Assembly (NCBI RefSeq): GCF_035653575.1
Contig: NZ_DASRBQ010000006.1
Span: 1 to 64,000, forward strand
Length of the DNA: 64,000 nucleotides
Source of the DNA: Actinocrinis sp035653575
Lineage (GTDB): Bacteria; Actinomycetota; Actinomycetes; Streptomycetales; Catenulisporaceae
Direction of reading: 5' to 3'
The position numbers were made by a program, and so were the translations under genes. Below are positions 35,247 through 43,708 of the stretch, piece by piece. Positions within the stretch are counted from its first letter, which is position 1. Every line of letters begins with the position of its first letter. A model generated the notes under the pieces. It made no database searches and had not been told where the DNA came from. It saw only the letters and a program-made list of their open reading frames with translations.

Positions 35247-35696
35247 GTGTTTGAGCGGTATACGGAAAACGCTCGACGAGTCGTCATTTTGGCCTCCGAC
35301 AAAGCTCGCATGCTGCGCCACGATTACATAGGCGCTGAGCACCTCCTGCTCGCCCTGATCCACGACGAACAGAGCACCGCCGGACGGCTTCTGAGTGCCT
35401 TGGGGATCTCGCACGCGACCGTGCGGCGGGATGTCGAACAGGCGGTCCCGGCGGGAGTCGCGGAGACTCCCGACCATCTCCCGTTTCACCCGGCGGCCAA
35501 GCAGGTCCTGGAGCTCGGGTTGTTAGAGGCCGTGCGGCTCAACAGCCCGCGCATAGGTACCGGGCACCTGCTTCTCGGTCTGATCCGCGAGGGTGAGAGT
35601 CCTGGGGCGCAAGTGCTCAGCGCGCTCGGCGTTGACTTGGAAGGCGCTCGCCGCGCGGAACGTCTCGTGCGGGAGGGCGGCCAGCCGCAGGCGTGA
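35247..35696 (+). CDS. Stand-alone Clp N-terminal domain protein
   Basis: 149-aa protein consisting of two Clp-N repeats (about 2-70 and 78-145) nearly matching the start of ClpC (MFERYTENARRVVILASDKARMLRHDYIGAEHLLLALI), but with no AAA+ ATPase after it. Such single-domain proteins may act as decoys or adaptors for ClpC/ClpP1P2 proteolysis, as in ClpS-like or stress-protective homologues. GTG start with GGGAGG upstream. It contains a TTA codon (35523-35525). Confidence 0.88.
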   Translation: MFERYTENARRVVILASDKARMLRHDYIGAEHLLLALIHDEQSTAGRLLSALGISHATVRRDVEQAVPAGVAETPDHLPFHPAAKQVLELGLLEAVRLNSPRIGTGHLLLGLIREGESPGAQVLSALGVDLEGARRAERLVREGGQPQA

Positions 35697-35745
35697 CGCG
35701 CAGCGAGGCGGCGGAGCGCGCGCACCCGGCGAGCACCGGTGCGGG

Positions 35746-38505
35746 TCAGTGGCCGGCGGCCTGCCAGTCGCGGCCGAAGCCGACCGAGACGTCGAGCGGC
35801 ACCCGCAGCTCATAGGCGGAGCCCATCTCCCGGCGCACCAGCTGCTCGACCAGCTCGCGCTCCTCGTCGCAGACCTCGAGGACCAGTTCGTCGTGCACCT
35901 GCAGCAGCAGGCGCGACTTGAGCTGGTGCTCCCGCAGCGCGTCGTCCACCCGCAGCATGGCGACCTTGATGATGTCCGCCGCCGAGCCCTGGATCGGCGC
36001 GTTGAGGGCCATGCGCTCGGCCATCTGCCGCAGGTGCGGGTTGGTGGAGGTCAGGTCCGGCAGGTAGCGCCTTCTGCCGAGGACCGTCTGGGTGTAGCCG
36101 GTCTTGCGGGCCTCGTCGACGACCGCGCGCAGGTAGTCGCGGATGCCGCCGAAGCGCGCGAAGTAGTCCTCCATCATGTGGGTGGCCTCGGCGTTGCTCA
36201 CACCGAGGTTCTGCGCGAGGCCGTACGCGGACTGCCCGTAGGCCAGGCCGTAGGAGACCGCCTTGACCTTGCGGCGCAGGTCTCCGGTGACCTCCCGGGG
36301 CGACACGTTCCACACCTTGGCCGCCACCGAGGAGTGCAGGTCCTCGCCCGAGTTGAACGCCTCGATCAGGCCCTCGTCGCCGGAGAGGTGCGCCATGATG
36401 CGCATCTCGATCTGGCTGTAGTCGGCCGTCATGAGGGTGTCGTATCCGGGGCCTGCGATGAAGGCCTTGCGAATGCGGCGGCCCTCCTCGGTGCGCACCG
36501 GGATGTTCTGCAGGTTCGGGTCCACCGAGGACAGCCGGCCGGTGGCGGCGACCATCTGATTGAACGTCGTATGGATGCGGCCGTCGTCCAGCACCGTCTT
36601 GACCAGGCCCTCGACCGTGGTGCGCAGCCGGTTCACGTCGCGGTGGCGCAGCAGGATGACCGGCAGCGGATGGTCGGTCTGGCCGGCCAGCCAGGTCAGC
36701 GCGTCGGCGTCGGTGGTGTAGCCGGTCTTGATCTTCTTCGTCTTCGGCAGCTTGAGCTGCTCGAACAGGATCTCCTGCAGCTGCTTGGGCGAGCCGAGGT
36801 TGAACTGGACGCCGGTGGCCGAGTGCGCTTCCTCCACCGCGTGTTTGACGTCCGCGGCGAAGCCGACTTCGAGATCGGACAGGTACTCACGGTCCGCGGC
36901 GATGCCGGCGCGCTCCATCCGGGCCAGCAGCAGGAGCAGCGGCAGTTCGACGTTACGCAGCAGGTTCTCGGCGGTCTGCTCGGACTCGGCGCGCCGGTCG
37001 AGTTCCTGCTCGAGGCGCGCGGACAGCTCGGTCAGTACGGAGGCGGCCCGCATCAGGCCGATCGGCGCCTCATCCTGCTCGCCGAGCACGTCGAGGGTCA
37101 GCTGGCCCTCCGGCTGGGCGCTGGTCAGCTCCCTGCCGAGGTACTGGCGGACCAGGTCGGCCAGCTCGGCGGTGCGCACGCCCGGCTGGACCAGGTACGC
37201 GGCCAGCGCGGTGTCCCCGCCGAGGCCCGCGAACGGGAAGCCGTGTTCGGCGAAGGCGAGGATCGGGCCCTTCGCGTCGTGCAGGATCTTGGGCTTGGCC
37301 GGGTCGGCGAGCAGCTTGCCGAGCGCGGCCTCGTCGGCGGGGTCGAGGCTGTCCGGGGTGAAGTAGGCGGCGTGCGCGTCGGCGGTGGCGAGGGCGATCG
37401 CGGTCAGCTGTCCGGCGCCGCGGCCCCAGCGGCCCTCGACCGCGATGCCGATCGGGTCGGCGCCGGCGGCGTGCTCGGCGAGCCAGGGGGCGAGCTCGCC
37501 GGTGAGCAGCACGGCGGTGTGCAGTTCGGGCTCGTCGTCGCGCGGGGCGCTCGTGTCGGGTTCCGGGGCGTCGAGGCCGAAGACGTCGTTCATCCGCGGG
37601 CGCAGGGCGCGAAACTCCAGCGTGGTGAACAGCTGGTCGACCGCGGCGGTGTCGGCGGCGGCACGGGCCAGGTCGGCGGGGCGCAGCTCGAGTTCGACGT
37701 GCCGGTCGAGCTCGGTGAGCAGCCGGTTGGTCTGCACCTGCTCAAGGTGCGCGCGCAGCGCCTCGCCGGCCTTGCCCTTGACCTCGTCGGCGCGCTCGGC
37801 CAGCTGCGCCAGGGATCCGAACTCGCGGATCCACTTGGCCGCGGTCTTCTCGCCGATGCCGGGGATCGAGGGCAGGTTGTCGGAGGGGTCGCCGCGCAGC
37901 GCCGCGAAGTCAGGGTACTGCTGCGGGGTGAGGCCGTACTTCTCCTCCACCGCCTCCGGGGTGAAGCGCACCAGGTCCGCCACCCCCTTGCGCGGGTAGA
38001 GCACGGTGATGTGGTCGGTCACCAGCTGCAGCGCGTCGCGGTCCCCGGTGACGATGGCGACGTCGAAGCCGTCGGCCGCGGCTTGGGTCGCCAGGGTCGC
38101 GATCAGGTCGTCCGCCTCCGAGCCGTCCTTGCGGAACACCGGGATATGCAGCGCGGTCAACAGTTCGCACAGCAGCTCGACCTGGCCGGCGAACTCCGGC
38201 GGAGCCGAAGCGCGCTGCGCCTTGTATGCCGGGAACAGCGTGGTGCGCTTGAGGGTCGCGCGGGAGACGTCGAAGGCCACGGCCAGGTGCGTCGGGGCCT
38301 CATCGCGCACCACGTTGATCAGCATCGAGGTGAAGCCGTAGATCGCGTTGGTGGACTGGCCGGTGGAGATGGTGAAGTTCTCCGCGGGCAGCGCGTAGAA
38401 GGCCCGGTAGGCCATGGAGTGGCCGTCGAGCAGGAGCAGCTTGCCACCCGCCGCGGACGCGCCCGCCGGGCCGGTGGTCGCCGTGCTCTGTCCGATCTCG
38501 CTCAC
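35746..38505 (-). CDS. polA: DNA polymerase I
   Basis: 919-aa repair and Okazaki-fragment polymerase. The N-terminal 5'-3' exonuclease domain (about 20-320) includes LLLLDGHSMAYRAFYAL and the helix-hairpin-helix SIPGIGEKTAAKW. The middle domain is a degenerate 3'-5' exonuclease, as usual in actinobacteria. The polymerase domain (about 520-919) has motif A DYSQIEMRIMAHL, motif B RRKVKAVSYGLAYG and motif C VHDELVLEV. I start at GTG 38505 because GGGAG is 8 nt upstream; ATG 38559 is in frame but lacks such a site. Divergent from the hotdog thioesterase gene. Confidence 0.97.
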   Translation of the reverse strand: MSEIGQSTATTGPAGASAAGGKLLLLDGHSMAYRAFYALPAENFTISTGQSTNAIYGFTSMLINVVRDEAPTHLAVAFDVSRATLKRTTLFPAYKAQRASAPPEFAGQVELLCELLTALHIPVFRKDGSEADDLIATLATQAAADGFDVAIVTGDRDALQLVTDHITVLYPRKGVADLVRFTPEAVEEKYGLTPQQYPDFAALRGDPSDNLPSIPGIGEKTAAKWIREFGSLAQLAERADEVKGKAGEALRAHLEQVQTNRLLTELDRHVELELRPADLARAAADTAAVDQLFTTLEFRALRPRMNDVFGLDAPEPDTSAPRDDEPELHTAVLLTGELAPWLAEHAAGADPIGIAVEGRWGRGAGQLTAIALATADAHAAYFTPDSLDPADEAALGKLLADPAKPKILHDAKGPILAFAEHGFPFAGLGGDTALAAYLVQPGVRTAELADLVRQYLGRELTSAQPEGQLTLDVLGEQDEAPIGLMRAASVLTELSARLEQELDRRAESEQTAENLLRNVELPLLLLLARMERAGIAADREYLSDLEVGFAADVKHAVEEAHSATGVQFNLGSPKQLQEILFEQLKLPKTKKIKTGYTTDADALTWLAGQTDHPLPVILLRHRDVNRLRTTVEGLVKTVLDDGRIHTTFNQMVAATGRLSSVDPNLQNIPVRTEEGRRIRKAFIAGPGYDTLMTADYSQIEMRIMAHLSGDEGLIEAFNSGEDLHSSVAAKVWNVSPREVTGDLRRKVKAVSYGLAYGQSAYGLAQNLGVSNAEATHMMEDYFARFGGIRDYLRAVVDEARKTGYTQTVLGRRRYLPDLTSTNPHLRQMAERMALNAPIQGSAADIIKVAMLRVDDALREHQLKSRLLLQVHDELVLEVCDEERELVEQLVRREMGSAYELRVPLDVSVGFGRDWQAAGH

Positions 38506-38583
38506 TGCCGATACTCCCGTCTTCTCCACGGATGCGATCCTATGCGCTGGGTCCGACATCAACGGGCCCACGACGCGGAAAGG

Positions 38584-39027
38584 ATGACCCGGCACATGGG
38601 CGAGGCGCGACTGCCTGAATACGAAGCGTTCCAGGACCTGGTACAGGATGTATACGCCACCGGTGGAACGCTGGGCGAGAAGCTGGGCATCCGCTTCACC
38701 GAGATCTCCGCGCAGCGGCTCGTGGCGACGATGCCGGTCGAGGGCAACACCCAGCCGGCCGGGCTGCTGCACGGCGGGGCCTCGGCGGCGCTGGCCGAGA
38801 CGATGGGTTCCGTGGGAGCCGCGGTGCACGCGGGCCCCGGTTCGATGGTGGTCGGCGTGGAGATCAACGCGACGCACCACCGCTCCGCCCGCTCCGGCAC
38901 CGTGACCGGCACGGCGACGCCGTTGTTCCTGGGCCGCTCGATGGCCACCTACGAGATCGTGATCACGGACGAGGACGGGCGCCGGATCTGCACGGCCCGG
39001 CTCAGCTGCCTCATTCGCAAACCGTGA
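38584..39027 (+). CDS. PaaI-type hotdog-fold thioesterase
   Basis: 147-aa hotdog thioesterase. Core motif PAGLLHGGASAALAETMGS contains the HGG loop and the catalytic acidic residue on the following helix. Likely hydrolyses an aryl- or acyl-CoA. ATG 38584 directly follows GGAAAGG; ATG 38596 is also possible. It is divergent from polA; I recall the same pair in Streptomyces. Confidence 0.87.
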   Translation: MTRHMGEARLPEYEAFQDLVQDVYATGGTLGEKLGIRFTEISAQRLVATMPVEGNTQPAGLLHGGASAALAETMGSVGAAVHAGPGSMVVGVEINATHHRSARSGTVTGTATPLFLGRSMATYEIVITDEDGRRICTARLSCLIRKP

Positions 39028-39090
39028 TTTCCGTTACCTTAGCGACGATTCGGGACGCTACTGGCGTTAACTCCCCGGCTGTCGCATGCT

Positions 39091-39795
39091 GTGACCGTGA
39101 GAGTATCACGAGAGCATAACGGATCAGCACCGAAGCTATATATCGAATTCGAGGACGACGAGGCGGCGAACGAGCCCGGCGAGGCGAAACTCGTCAGCGA
39201 GCGCGAGGTCATCGGCAGCCTCGCGCCCGGCCGCGCGAGGGTGTGGAGACCGCCACGCCGGGCTTGGACTTTGGCCGCGCTGCCGCCTCGTTACCGCAAG
39301 CTCGCCGTCGGCGCCGTCGTGCTGGCCGGCCTGACCGGGACCGTCAGCAACGCGCTGGTCGCGCAGGCGGCGCAGCGTCAGGCGGCGCGAGCAACGGTCA
39401 CGGTCTTGGACGCGGCCTACTCACCGAGCGCGGACGACCAGAGCCTCAACTTGCTCATCGATCTCGCGGACACGGGCAACGGCGCCGTGACGGTCACTCA
39501 GCTCGAGGCGCGCCAGTCCGATCTGAGTTTGAGCTACATCGGAAGCCCGGTGAGCCTCAACCGCACCCAGCAGCTGGAGGTCACGCTCTCCGGCGCCTAC
39601 GACTGCTCCGCGGGCACGCCGGACAGCGCCGCTTCGACCAAGCCGGACGCGCAGCCGGGCGTGCTGCACATGACCGTGCGCAGCGTCCAGGGCAACGTGA
39701 CCTCGGCGGATGTTCCGCTCCCGGCGAACGCGCTGCTGCCCGACCACTGGCGGAGCGGCCGGGCAGCGTATTGCGCGATGCTGTGGGACAACTGA
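39091..39795 (+). CDS. Single-pass membrane protein with extracytoplasmic beta domain, unknown function (paralogue A)
   Basis: I do not recognise a named family. The 234-aa protein has a cytoplasmic acidic segment LYIEFEDDEAANEPGE (about 16-31), one membrane helix (LAVGAVVLAGLTGTVSNALVAQ, about 70-91), then a beta-rich external part of about 140 residues. That part carries two Cys (in YDCSAG and AYCAML), which may form a disulfide. A protein of the same layout lies beyond the GH8 gene at 41260-42075. GTG start at 39091, with GTG 39097 also possible. Confidence 0.7.
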   Translation: MTVRVSREHNGSAPKLYIEFEDDEAANEPGEAKLVSEREVIGSLAPGRARVWRPPRRAWTLAALPPRYRKLAVGAVVLAGLTGTVSNALVAQAAQRQAARATVTVLDAAYSPSADDQSLNLLIDLADTGNGAVTVTQLEARQSDLSLSYIGSPVSLNRTQQLEVTLSGAYDCSAGTPDSAASTKPDAQPGVLHMTVRSVQGNVTSADVPLPANALLPDHWRSGRAAYCAMLWDN

Positions 39796-39803
39796 CGAGG
39801 CGT

Positions 39804-39832
39804 CAGGTAATTGCCCCTTTTGAGGGGACCTG
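39804..39832. terminator. Hairpin between convergent paralogue A and GH8 genes
   Basis: CCCC-TTTTGA-GGGG core (39814-39827) extended by CAGGT (39804-39808) and ACCTG (39828-39832) across a bulge. It sits in a 41-bp space between converging stops. Confidence 0.45.
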
Positions 39833-39836
39833 TACG

Positions 39837-41096
39837 TTAGGCGACCGGGTTCCAGTAGTCGCCCGCCATCACGATGTACACGAGCATCTTGATGGTCTGG
39901 CCGTAGTACCCGTCGCCGAACGGGTTGGTGGCCAGGTAGTTCCACAGCGTGTCGGTCCAGGCCTGGTCCCCCGCCGCCATCGCGGCCGGACCCACCGAGT
40001 CGCCGGCCTCCTCCGCCTGGTCGCTCGTCGAATAGGCCGTGCAGCCGAGTTTGATGTGCGGGTACACGTTCTGCGGGTTGCCGCCGGAGACCTTCTTCGC
40101 GCAGGCCGACCACTTCTTGGCGTCGTTGTAGGCCACTGACGCCGTCGACGCGCCATAGAGCAGCGCGTCGGTACCCATGTGCCACGGGACCCGGATGGAG
40201 TTGTAGCCGACGATGTTGTCCGGCTGGTCCTCCTGGTAGTTGGCGGGCGCGGGCTTCGGGCTGGTGGTGTTCGCGTTGACCACGAAGTCGGAGAGCAGGC
40301 CGTAGGTCGGCGAGTACGACGCGGTGAACTCGGAGACGATCGCCTCGGTGCGCGAGACCACCTTCGCCCAGTCGTGCGCGGTGTCGTACGCGGCGAACGC
40401 GCGCAGGTGATCGAGCATCATGTCGCTGGGCCGGGTGTCGGTGCTCGGGCCGTCGTCCTCGCACTTGAGGTGGCCGTCGGAGGTCACGTCGTGCGCGTAG
40501 ATGTTGGCCAGCCAGGTCTTCGCGGCCGAGGTGTAGCCGCCCCACTGCTTGTCCGCGAGGATCAGGCCGTAGCCGACGTCGAGGTCGCCGTCGGTGGCGG
40601 CGTCGGGCGTGCCGCTGTCGGCGTACTTGCAGGTCTTGCCGTCCAGCTGCCACTGCATCAGGCCGTACTGATCCTCGTGGTCCTTGACCAGCTGCCACAG
40701 GCCGTTGAACTCGGTCTGCGCGTTGGCGTCGTACCCGGCCATCAGCGGCACGATGTTCATGCCGTAGCCCTGGCCTTCGGAGACCGGGCCGTTGTTAGGC
40801 GCGTCGCCGTCGCCCTTGGTCGACACGTAGTACTCGTTCGAGGCGCAGCCGTGTACCAGGTAGGTCGACTTCCAAGCGTTGTACGCGGCCTCGACCTTGG
40901 CGTCCTTCGTGGACTGAGACGCCGACGGCGTGACGCCGACCTTGTAGGTGACGTGTGTGGGGAAGGCGTGCGTGGGTGTAGCGGCTTGTGCGCCGGTCGC
41001 CGCGAGGCCGATCATGCATCCGGCAGCTGCGGTTACCGCGGTCGTCGCCGCGATGAACCGGTGCTGCGCGAGATACGCCATGGTGCGCGAAGCCAT
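39837..41096 (-). CDS. Secreted glycoside hydrolase family 8 enzyme
   Basis: 419-aa secreted endo-glycanase of GH8 (endoglucanase, lichenase, chitosanase or xylanase). The signal peptide ends at about residue 38 (GLAATGAQA-ATP). General-acid Glu lies in NNGPVSEGQGYGM, and the family signature ATDGDLDVGYGLILADKQW holds the second conserved acid. Four or more Cys in the mature part suggest disulfides. ATG 41096 has AAGGAG 7 nt upstream; the longer frame to 41159 lacks a site and would cover the promoter repeat. Glucan or chitosan specificity cannot be told without a structure-based alignment. Confidence 0.9.
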   Translation of the reverse strand: MASRTMAYLAQHRFIAATTAVTAAAGCMIGLAATGAQAATPTHAFPTHVTYKVGVTPSASQSTKDAKVEAAYNAWKSTYLVHGCASNEYYVSTKGDGDAPNNGPVSEGQGYGMNIVPLMAGYDANAQTEFNGLWQLVKDHEDQYGLMQWQLDGKTCKYADSGTPDAATDGDLDVGYGLILADKQWGGYTSAAKTWLANIYAHDVTSDGHLKCEDDGPSTDTRPSDMMLDHLRAFAAYDTAHDWAKVVSRTEAIVSEFTASYSPTYGLLSDFVVNANTTSPKPAPANYQEDQPDNIVGYNSIRVPWHMGTDALLYGASTASVAYNDAKKWSACAKKVSGGNPQNVYPHIKLGCTAYSTSDQAEEAGDSVGPAAMAAGDQAWTDTLWNYLATNPFGDGYYGQTIKMLVYIVMAGDYWNPVA

Positions 41097-41158
41097 CTGC
41101 TCGCTCCTTGAGGGTATGCGCCCGGAATCGCGCCGCACGCCGGGCCGTCCAAGACTCA

Positions 41159-41217
41159 AGTTAGATAACTTTCCTAACTCGCTCGCTTAGCTTCGCGGCG
41201 GAGCGGAACTCTGTCAA
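41159..41217 (-). promoter_or_regulatory. GH8 promoter with operator-like inverted repeat
   Basis: On the minus strand a perfect -35 TTGACA (41217-41212) precedes a weak -10 about 18 nt on. Just downstream, AGTTAG-9 nt-CTAACT (41159-41179) forms a perfect 6-bp inverted repeat that also contains the short palindrome GTTAGATAAC. The location at about +1 to +20 is that of a roadblock repressor site. It is not the CebR cellulose-repressor sequence. Confidence 0.5.
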
Positions 41218-41259
41218 GGGGCGTTCCACAGCAGCCGCTTACATCGGACACTGGACTGC

Positions 41260-42075
41260 ATGAGGCGCAAGGCTGGCGGTCAGACGGCGGAACCGCGCGG
41301 CTTCGGCCGGACGAACCGCGGCGGTGAGCGAAGCGCTCGATCCGGGGCGGAAACCGGGTCCGGCTATGAGATCGCGGTGGATGACATCGAGCCGTACGGT
41401 CACGACCGCGACCGCATACAGGCACACGACGAGGACGCGCAGGGCGCACTGGAGATCGAGTTCGAGGACGACAACAGCCCAGCAACGCCCCTCTCCCCCG
41501 CCGGCCGCTCTCGTGACCTGCGTCCGGCCGCGATGACCACACTCGCCGTCGCGGTGCTCGGCGCGGCGCTATGGGCGACGCATGGCACGACGGCGCCCGC
41601 CCCGAACGTCCCGCTCCACCTCGCGACGATCGCCCCGCCGCCGGACTACGCCGCCTTCAGCGTCACCGTCGCATACCGCGACGCGTACATCGTCTCCGTG
41701 CCGCAGCGCAGGATCGACGTCAATCTGCGCGTCACGCCGGTGCGGGGCGCGAGCGTGCGGATCATCGCCTACTACGTGAGCGAGAACGGCGTGACGGCAC
41801 GCGCCGACCCGCCGCCGTCTGTCGCGCCGCTGCCCCCGGCAGGCGCGAACGTGCGGCTGGAGCTCACCGTGACGAACTGCGCCACGGTCCCCATCGGCGA
41901 GTCGATGGGCTTCGTGGACGTGGTCGCGGACGGCCCGGCCGGCGTCATCGACCGGTTCACCATCCTCGGTGAGCGGTACTCCCTCGACCTGGCCGACTTG
42001 CTGCGGCAGGTGTGCCCCGGCCGCGCGAGCAGTCAGGCCCCGCACACGATCGGTGTGGTCGTGGCAGGGTCCTGA
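41260..42075 (+). CDS. Single-pass membrane protein with extracytoplasmic beta domain, unknown function (paralogue B)
   Basis: Unrecognised 271-aa protein with the same layout as the one at 39091: a cytoplasmic acidic motif LEIEFEDDNSP (about 64-74), one membrane helix (MTTLAVAVLGAALWATHG, about 90-107), a Pro-rich stalk, and an external beta-rich domain with two Cys (VTNCATV and RQVCPG). It is divergent from GH8 and convergent with the second liv operon. The cytoplasmic N-terminus is longer and rich in Arg/Gly. Confidence 0.68.
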   Translation: MRRKAGGQTAEPRGFGRTNRGGERSARSGAETGSGYEIAVDDIEPYGHDRDRIQAHDEDAQGALEIEFEDDNSPATPLSPAGRSRDLRPAAMTTLAVAVLGAALWATHGTTAPAPNVPLHLATIAPPPDYAAFSVTVAYRDAYIVSVPQRRIDVNLRVTPVRGASVRIIAYYVSENGVTARADPPPSVAPLPPAGANVRLELTVTNCATVPIGESMGFVDVVADGPAGVIDRFTILGERYSLDLADLLRQVCPGRASSQAPHTIGVVVAGS

Positions 42076-42107
42076 CCGCTCGGCGCGGGGCCTGGCGACG
42101 GCGCGGG

Positions 42108-42821
42108 CTATTCCTCGCCGAGGTACGTCTTGCGCACCTGCTCGTCATGCAGCAGTTCCGAGCCGCGGCCGGACAGCGCGATGCGGCCGACCTCCAGCAC
42201 GTGCCCCTCGTCCGCGAGCGAGAGCGCGGCCTGCGCGTTCTGCTCGACCAGCAGGATGGTCGTGCCGGCGGACTTGAGCTCCGCGATGGTGTCCATGATC
42301 TGCTTCATCATGATCGGCGAGAGGCCCATGGACGGCTCGTCGAGCATGAGCAGCCGCGGCTTGCACATCAGCGCCCTGGCCATGGCGAGCATCTGCTGCT
42401 CGCCGCCGGAGAGCGTGCCCGCGGCCTGGGACCGCCGCTCGCCGAGGATCGGGAACATCGTGTACGCCCTGGACACGTCGTCCGCGATGCCCGGCGCGTC
42501 CTTGCGCAGGTACGCACCGAGCAGCAGGTTCTCCTCGATGGTCATGCGCGGGAAGATGTGCCGCCCCTCCGGGGAGTGGGCGAGCCCGAGCTCGACGATC
42601 TGGTGCGCCGGGGTGTTCTGGATCGGCTTGCCCTCGAAGGTGATCGAGCCCGCCGAGGGCCGCAGCAGCCCGGAGATGGTGCGCAGGGTCGTGGTCTTGC
42701 CGGCGCCGTTCGTGCCGATCAGGGTGACGACCTGGCCCTGCTCCACGGAGAAGCTGATGCCCTTGACGGCCTCGATCTTGCCGTAGGCGACGTGCAGGTC
42801 GTGGACCTCCAACAGGGCCAT
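42108..42821 (-). CDS. livF: Branched-chain amino acid ABC transporter ATPase
   Basis: 237-aa ATPase: Walker A GTNGAGKTT, signature LSGGEQQMLAMARAL, Walker B LLMLDEPSMGLSP. It closely follows LivF in length and in the Q-loop/H-loop. It is the last gene of the livJHMGF operon, with its ATG overlapping the LivG stop by 1 nt. Confidence 0.93.
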   Translation of the reverse strand: MALLEVHDLHVAYGKIEAVKGISFSVEQGQVVTLIGTNGAGKTTTLRTISGLLRPSAGSITFEGKPIQNTPAHQIVELGLAHSPEGRHIFPRMTIEENLLLGAYLRKDAPGIADDVSRAYTMFPILGERRSQAAGTLSGGEQQMLAMARALMCKPRLLMLDEPSMGLSPIMMKQIMDTIAELKSAGTTILLVEQNAQAALSLADEGHVLEVGRIALSGRGSELLHDEQVRKTYLGEE

Positions 42822-43708
42822 CAGGAGGCCGTCCCTTCGTCCTCGCCGGCCGCGCGCACCGTGGCGCCGTCGCCGTCGCCGGCCGCGCCGCGGTCCGCGG
42901 CGTCATCCTCGTACGGCGTGCCGAGGTACGCCGCGATGACCCGCTCGTCCGCGCGGACCACCTCGGGCGTGCCCTCGACCAGCTTGCGGCCCTGCACCAG
43001 CACCGCGACCCGGTCGCAGAGGCCGAAGATGAACCGCATGTCGTGCTCGATCACCACCACGGCCAGGCCGCGCTCGCGGATCTTGAACACGACTTCCTGG
43101 GTGGCCCTGGTCTCCTGCGGGTTCATGCCCGCGGTCGGCTCGTCGAGCAGGATCAGGCCCGGGTCGCTGGCCATCGCCCGGGCGATCTCCAGCTTGCGCT
43201 GGTCGCCGTAGGGCAGGTTGCGGGCCAGCGAGTTCGCGTGCCTGCCGATGCCGAGGAAGTCCAGCAGCTCGCGGGCGTTGTCCCGGGACTCGCGCTCGGC
43301 CGACCGGTAGCGCGGGCCGCGCCCGATCGCCGAGAACAGCCCCTCCTTGGTGCGGCAGTGCCGGCCGACCATGACGTTCTCGAGCACGGTCATGTTCGCG
43401 AACAGCCGGATGTTCTGGAAGGTGCGCGCGATGCCCGCCTGGGTCACCCGGTAGGGCTTGGCGGGCAGCACCGCGCCCTTGTACCGCACCTCGCCAGAGG
43501 TGGGCACGTAGAGACCGGTCAGGCAGTTGAAGAAGGTGGTCTTGCCGGCGCCGTTCGGACCGATCAGACCGACGATCTCCCGGTCGCCGACGGTCAGGTC
43601 CACGCCGTCGACGGCGGTCAGCCCGCCGAACCGCATGGTCACGCCGCGCGCTTCGAGCACCGCGGTGCCGACTCGGTCGGCCGGCTCGGTGGTCGTCAGG
43701 GTGGTCAT
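42821..43708 (-). CDS. livG: Branched-chain amino acid ABC transporter ATPase
   Basis: 295-aa ATPase: Walker A GPNGAGKTT, the LivG-type signature region NLPYGDQRKLEIARAM, Walker B LILLDEPTAGMNPQE. The C-terminal about 25 residues form an acidic, low-complexity tail. It overlaps the permease gene stop by 4 nt. Confidence 0.93.
   Translation of the reverse strand: MTTLTTTEPADRVGTAVLEARGVTMRFGGLTAVDGVDLTVGDREIVGLIGPNGAGKTTFFNCLTGLYVPTSGEVRYKGAVLPAKPYRVTQAGIARTFQNIRLFANMTVLENVMVGRHCRTKEGLFSAIGRGPRYRSAERESRDNARELLDFLGIGRHANSLARNLPYGDQRKLEIARAMASDPGLILLDEPTAGMNPQETRATQEVVFKIRERGLAVVVIEHDMRFIFGLCDRVAVLVQGRKLVEGTPEVVRADERVIAAYLGTPYEDDAADRGAAGDGDGATVRAAGEDEGTAS

Noticed and set aside
35593..38583. 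N-terminal extension of the hotdog thioesterase frame by about 1000 codons
   Set aside because: Antisense to polA; only the part from 38584 has protein-like composition and a family match.
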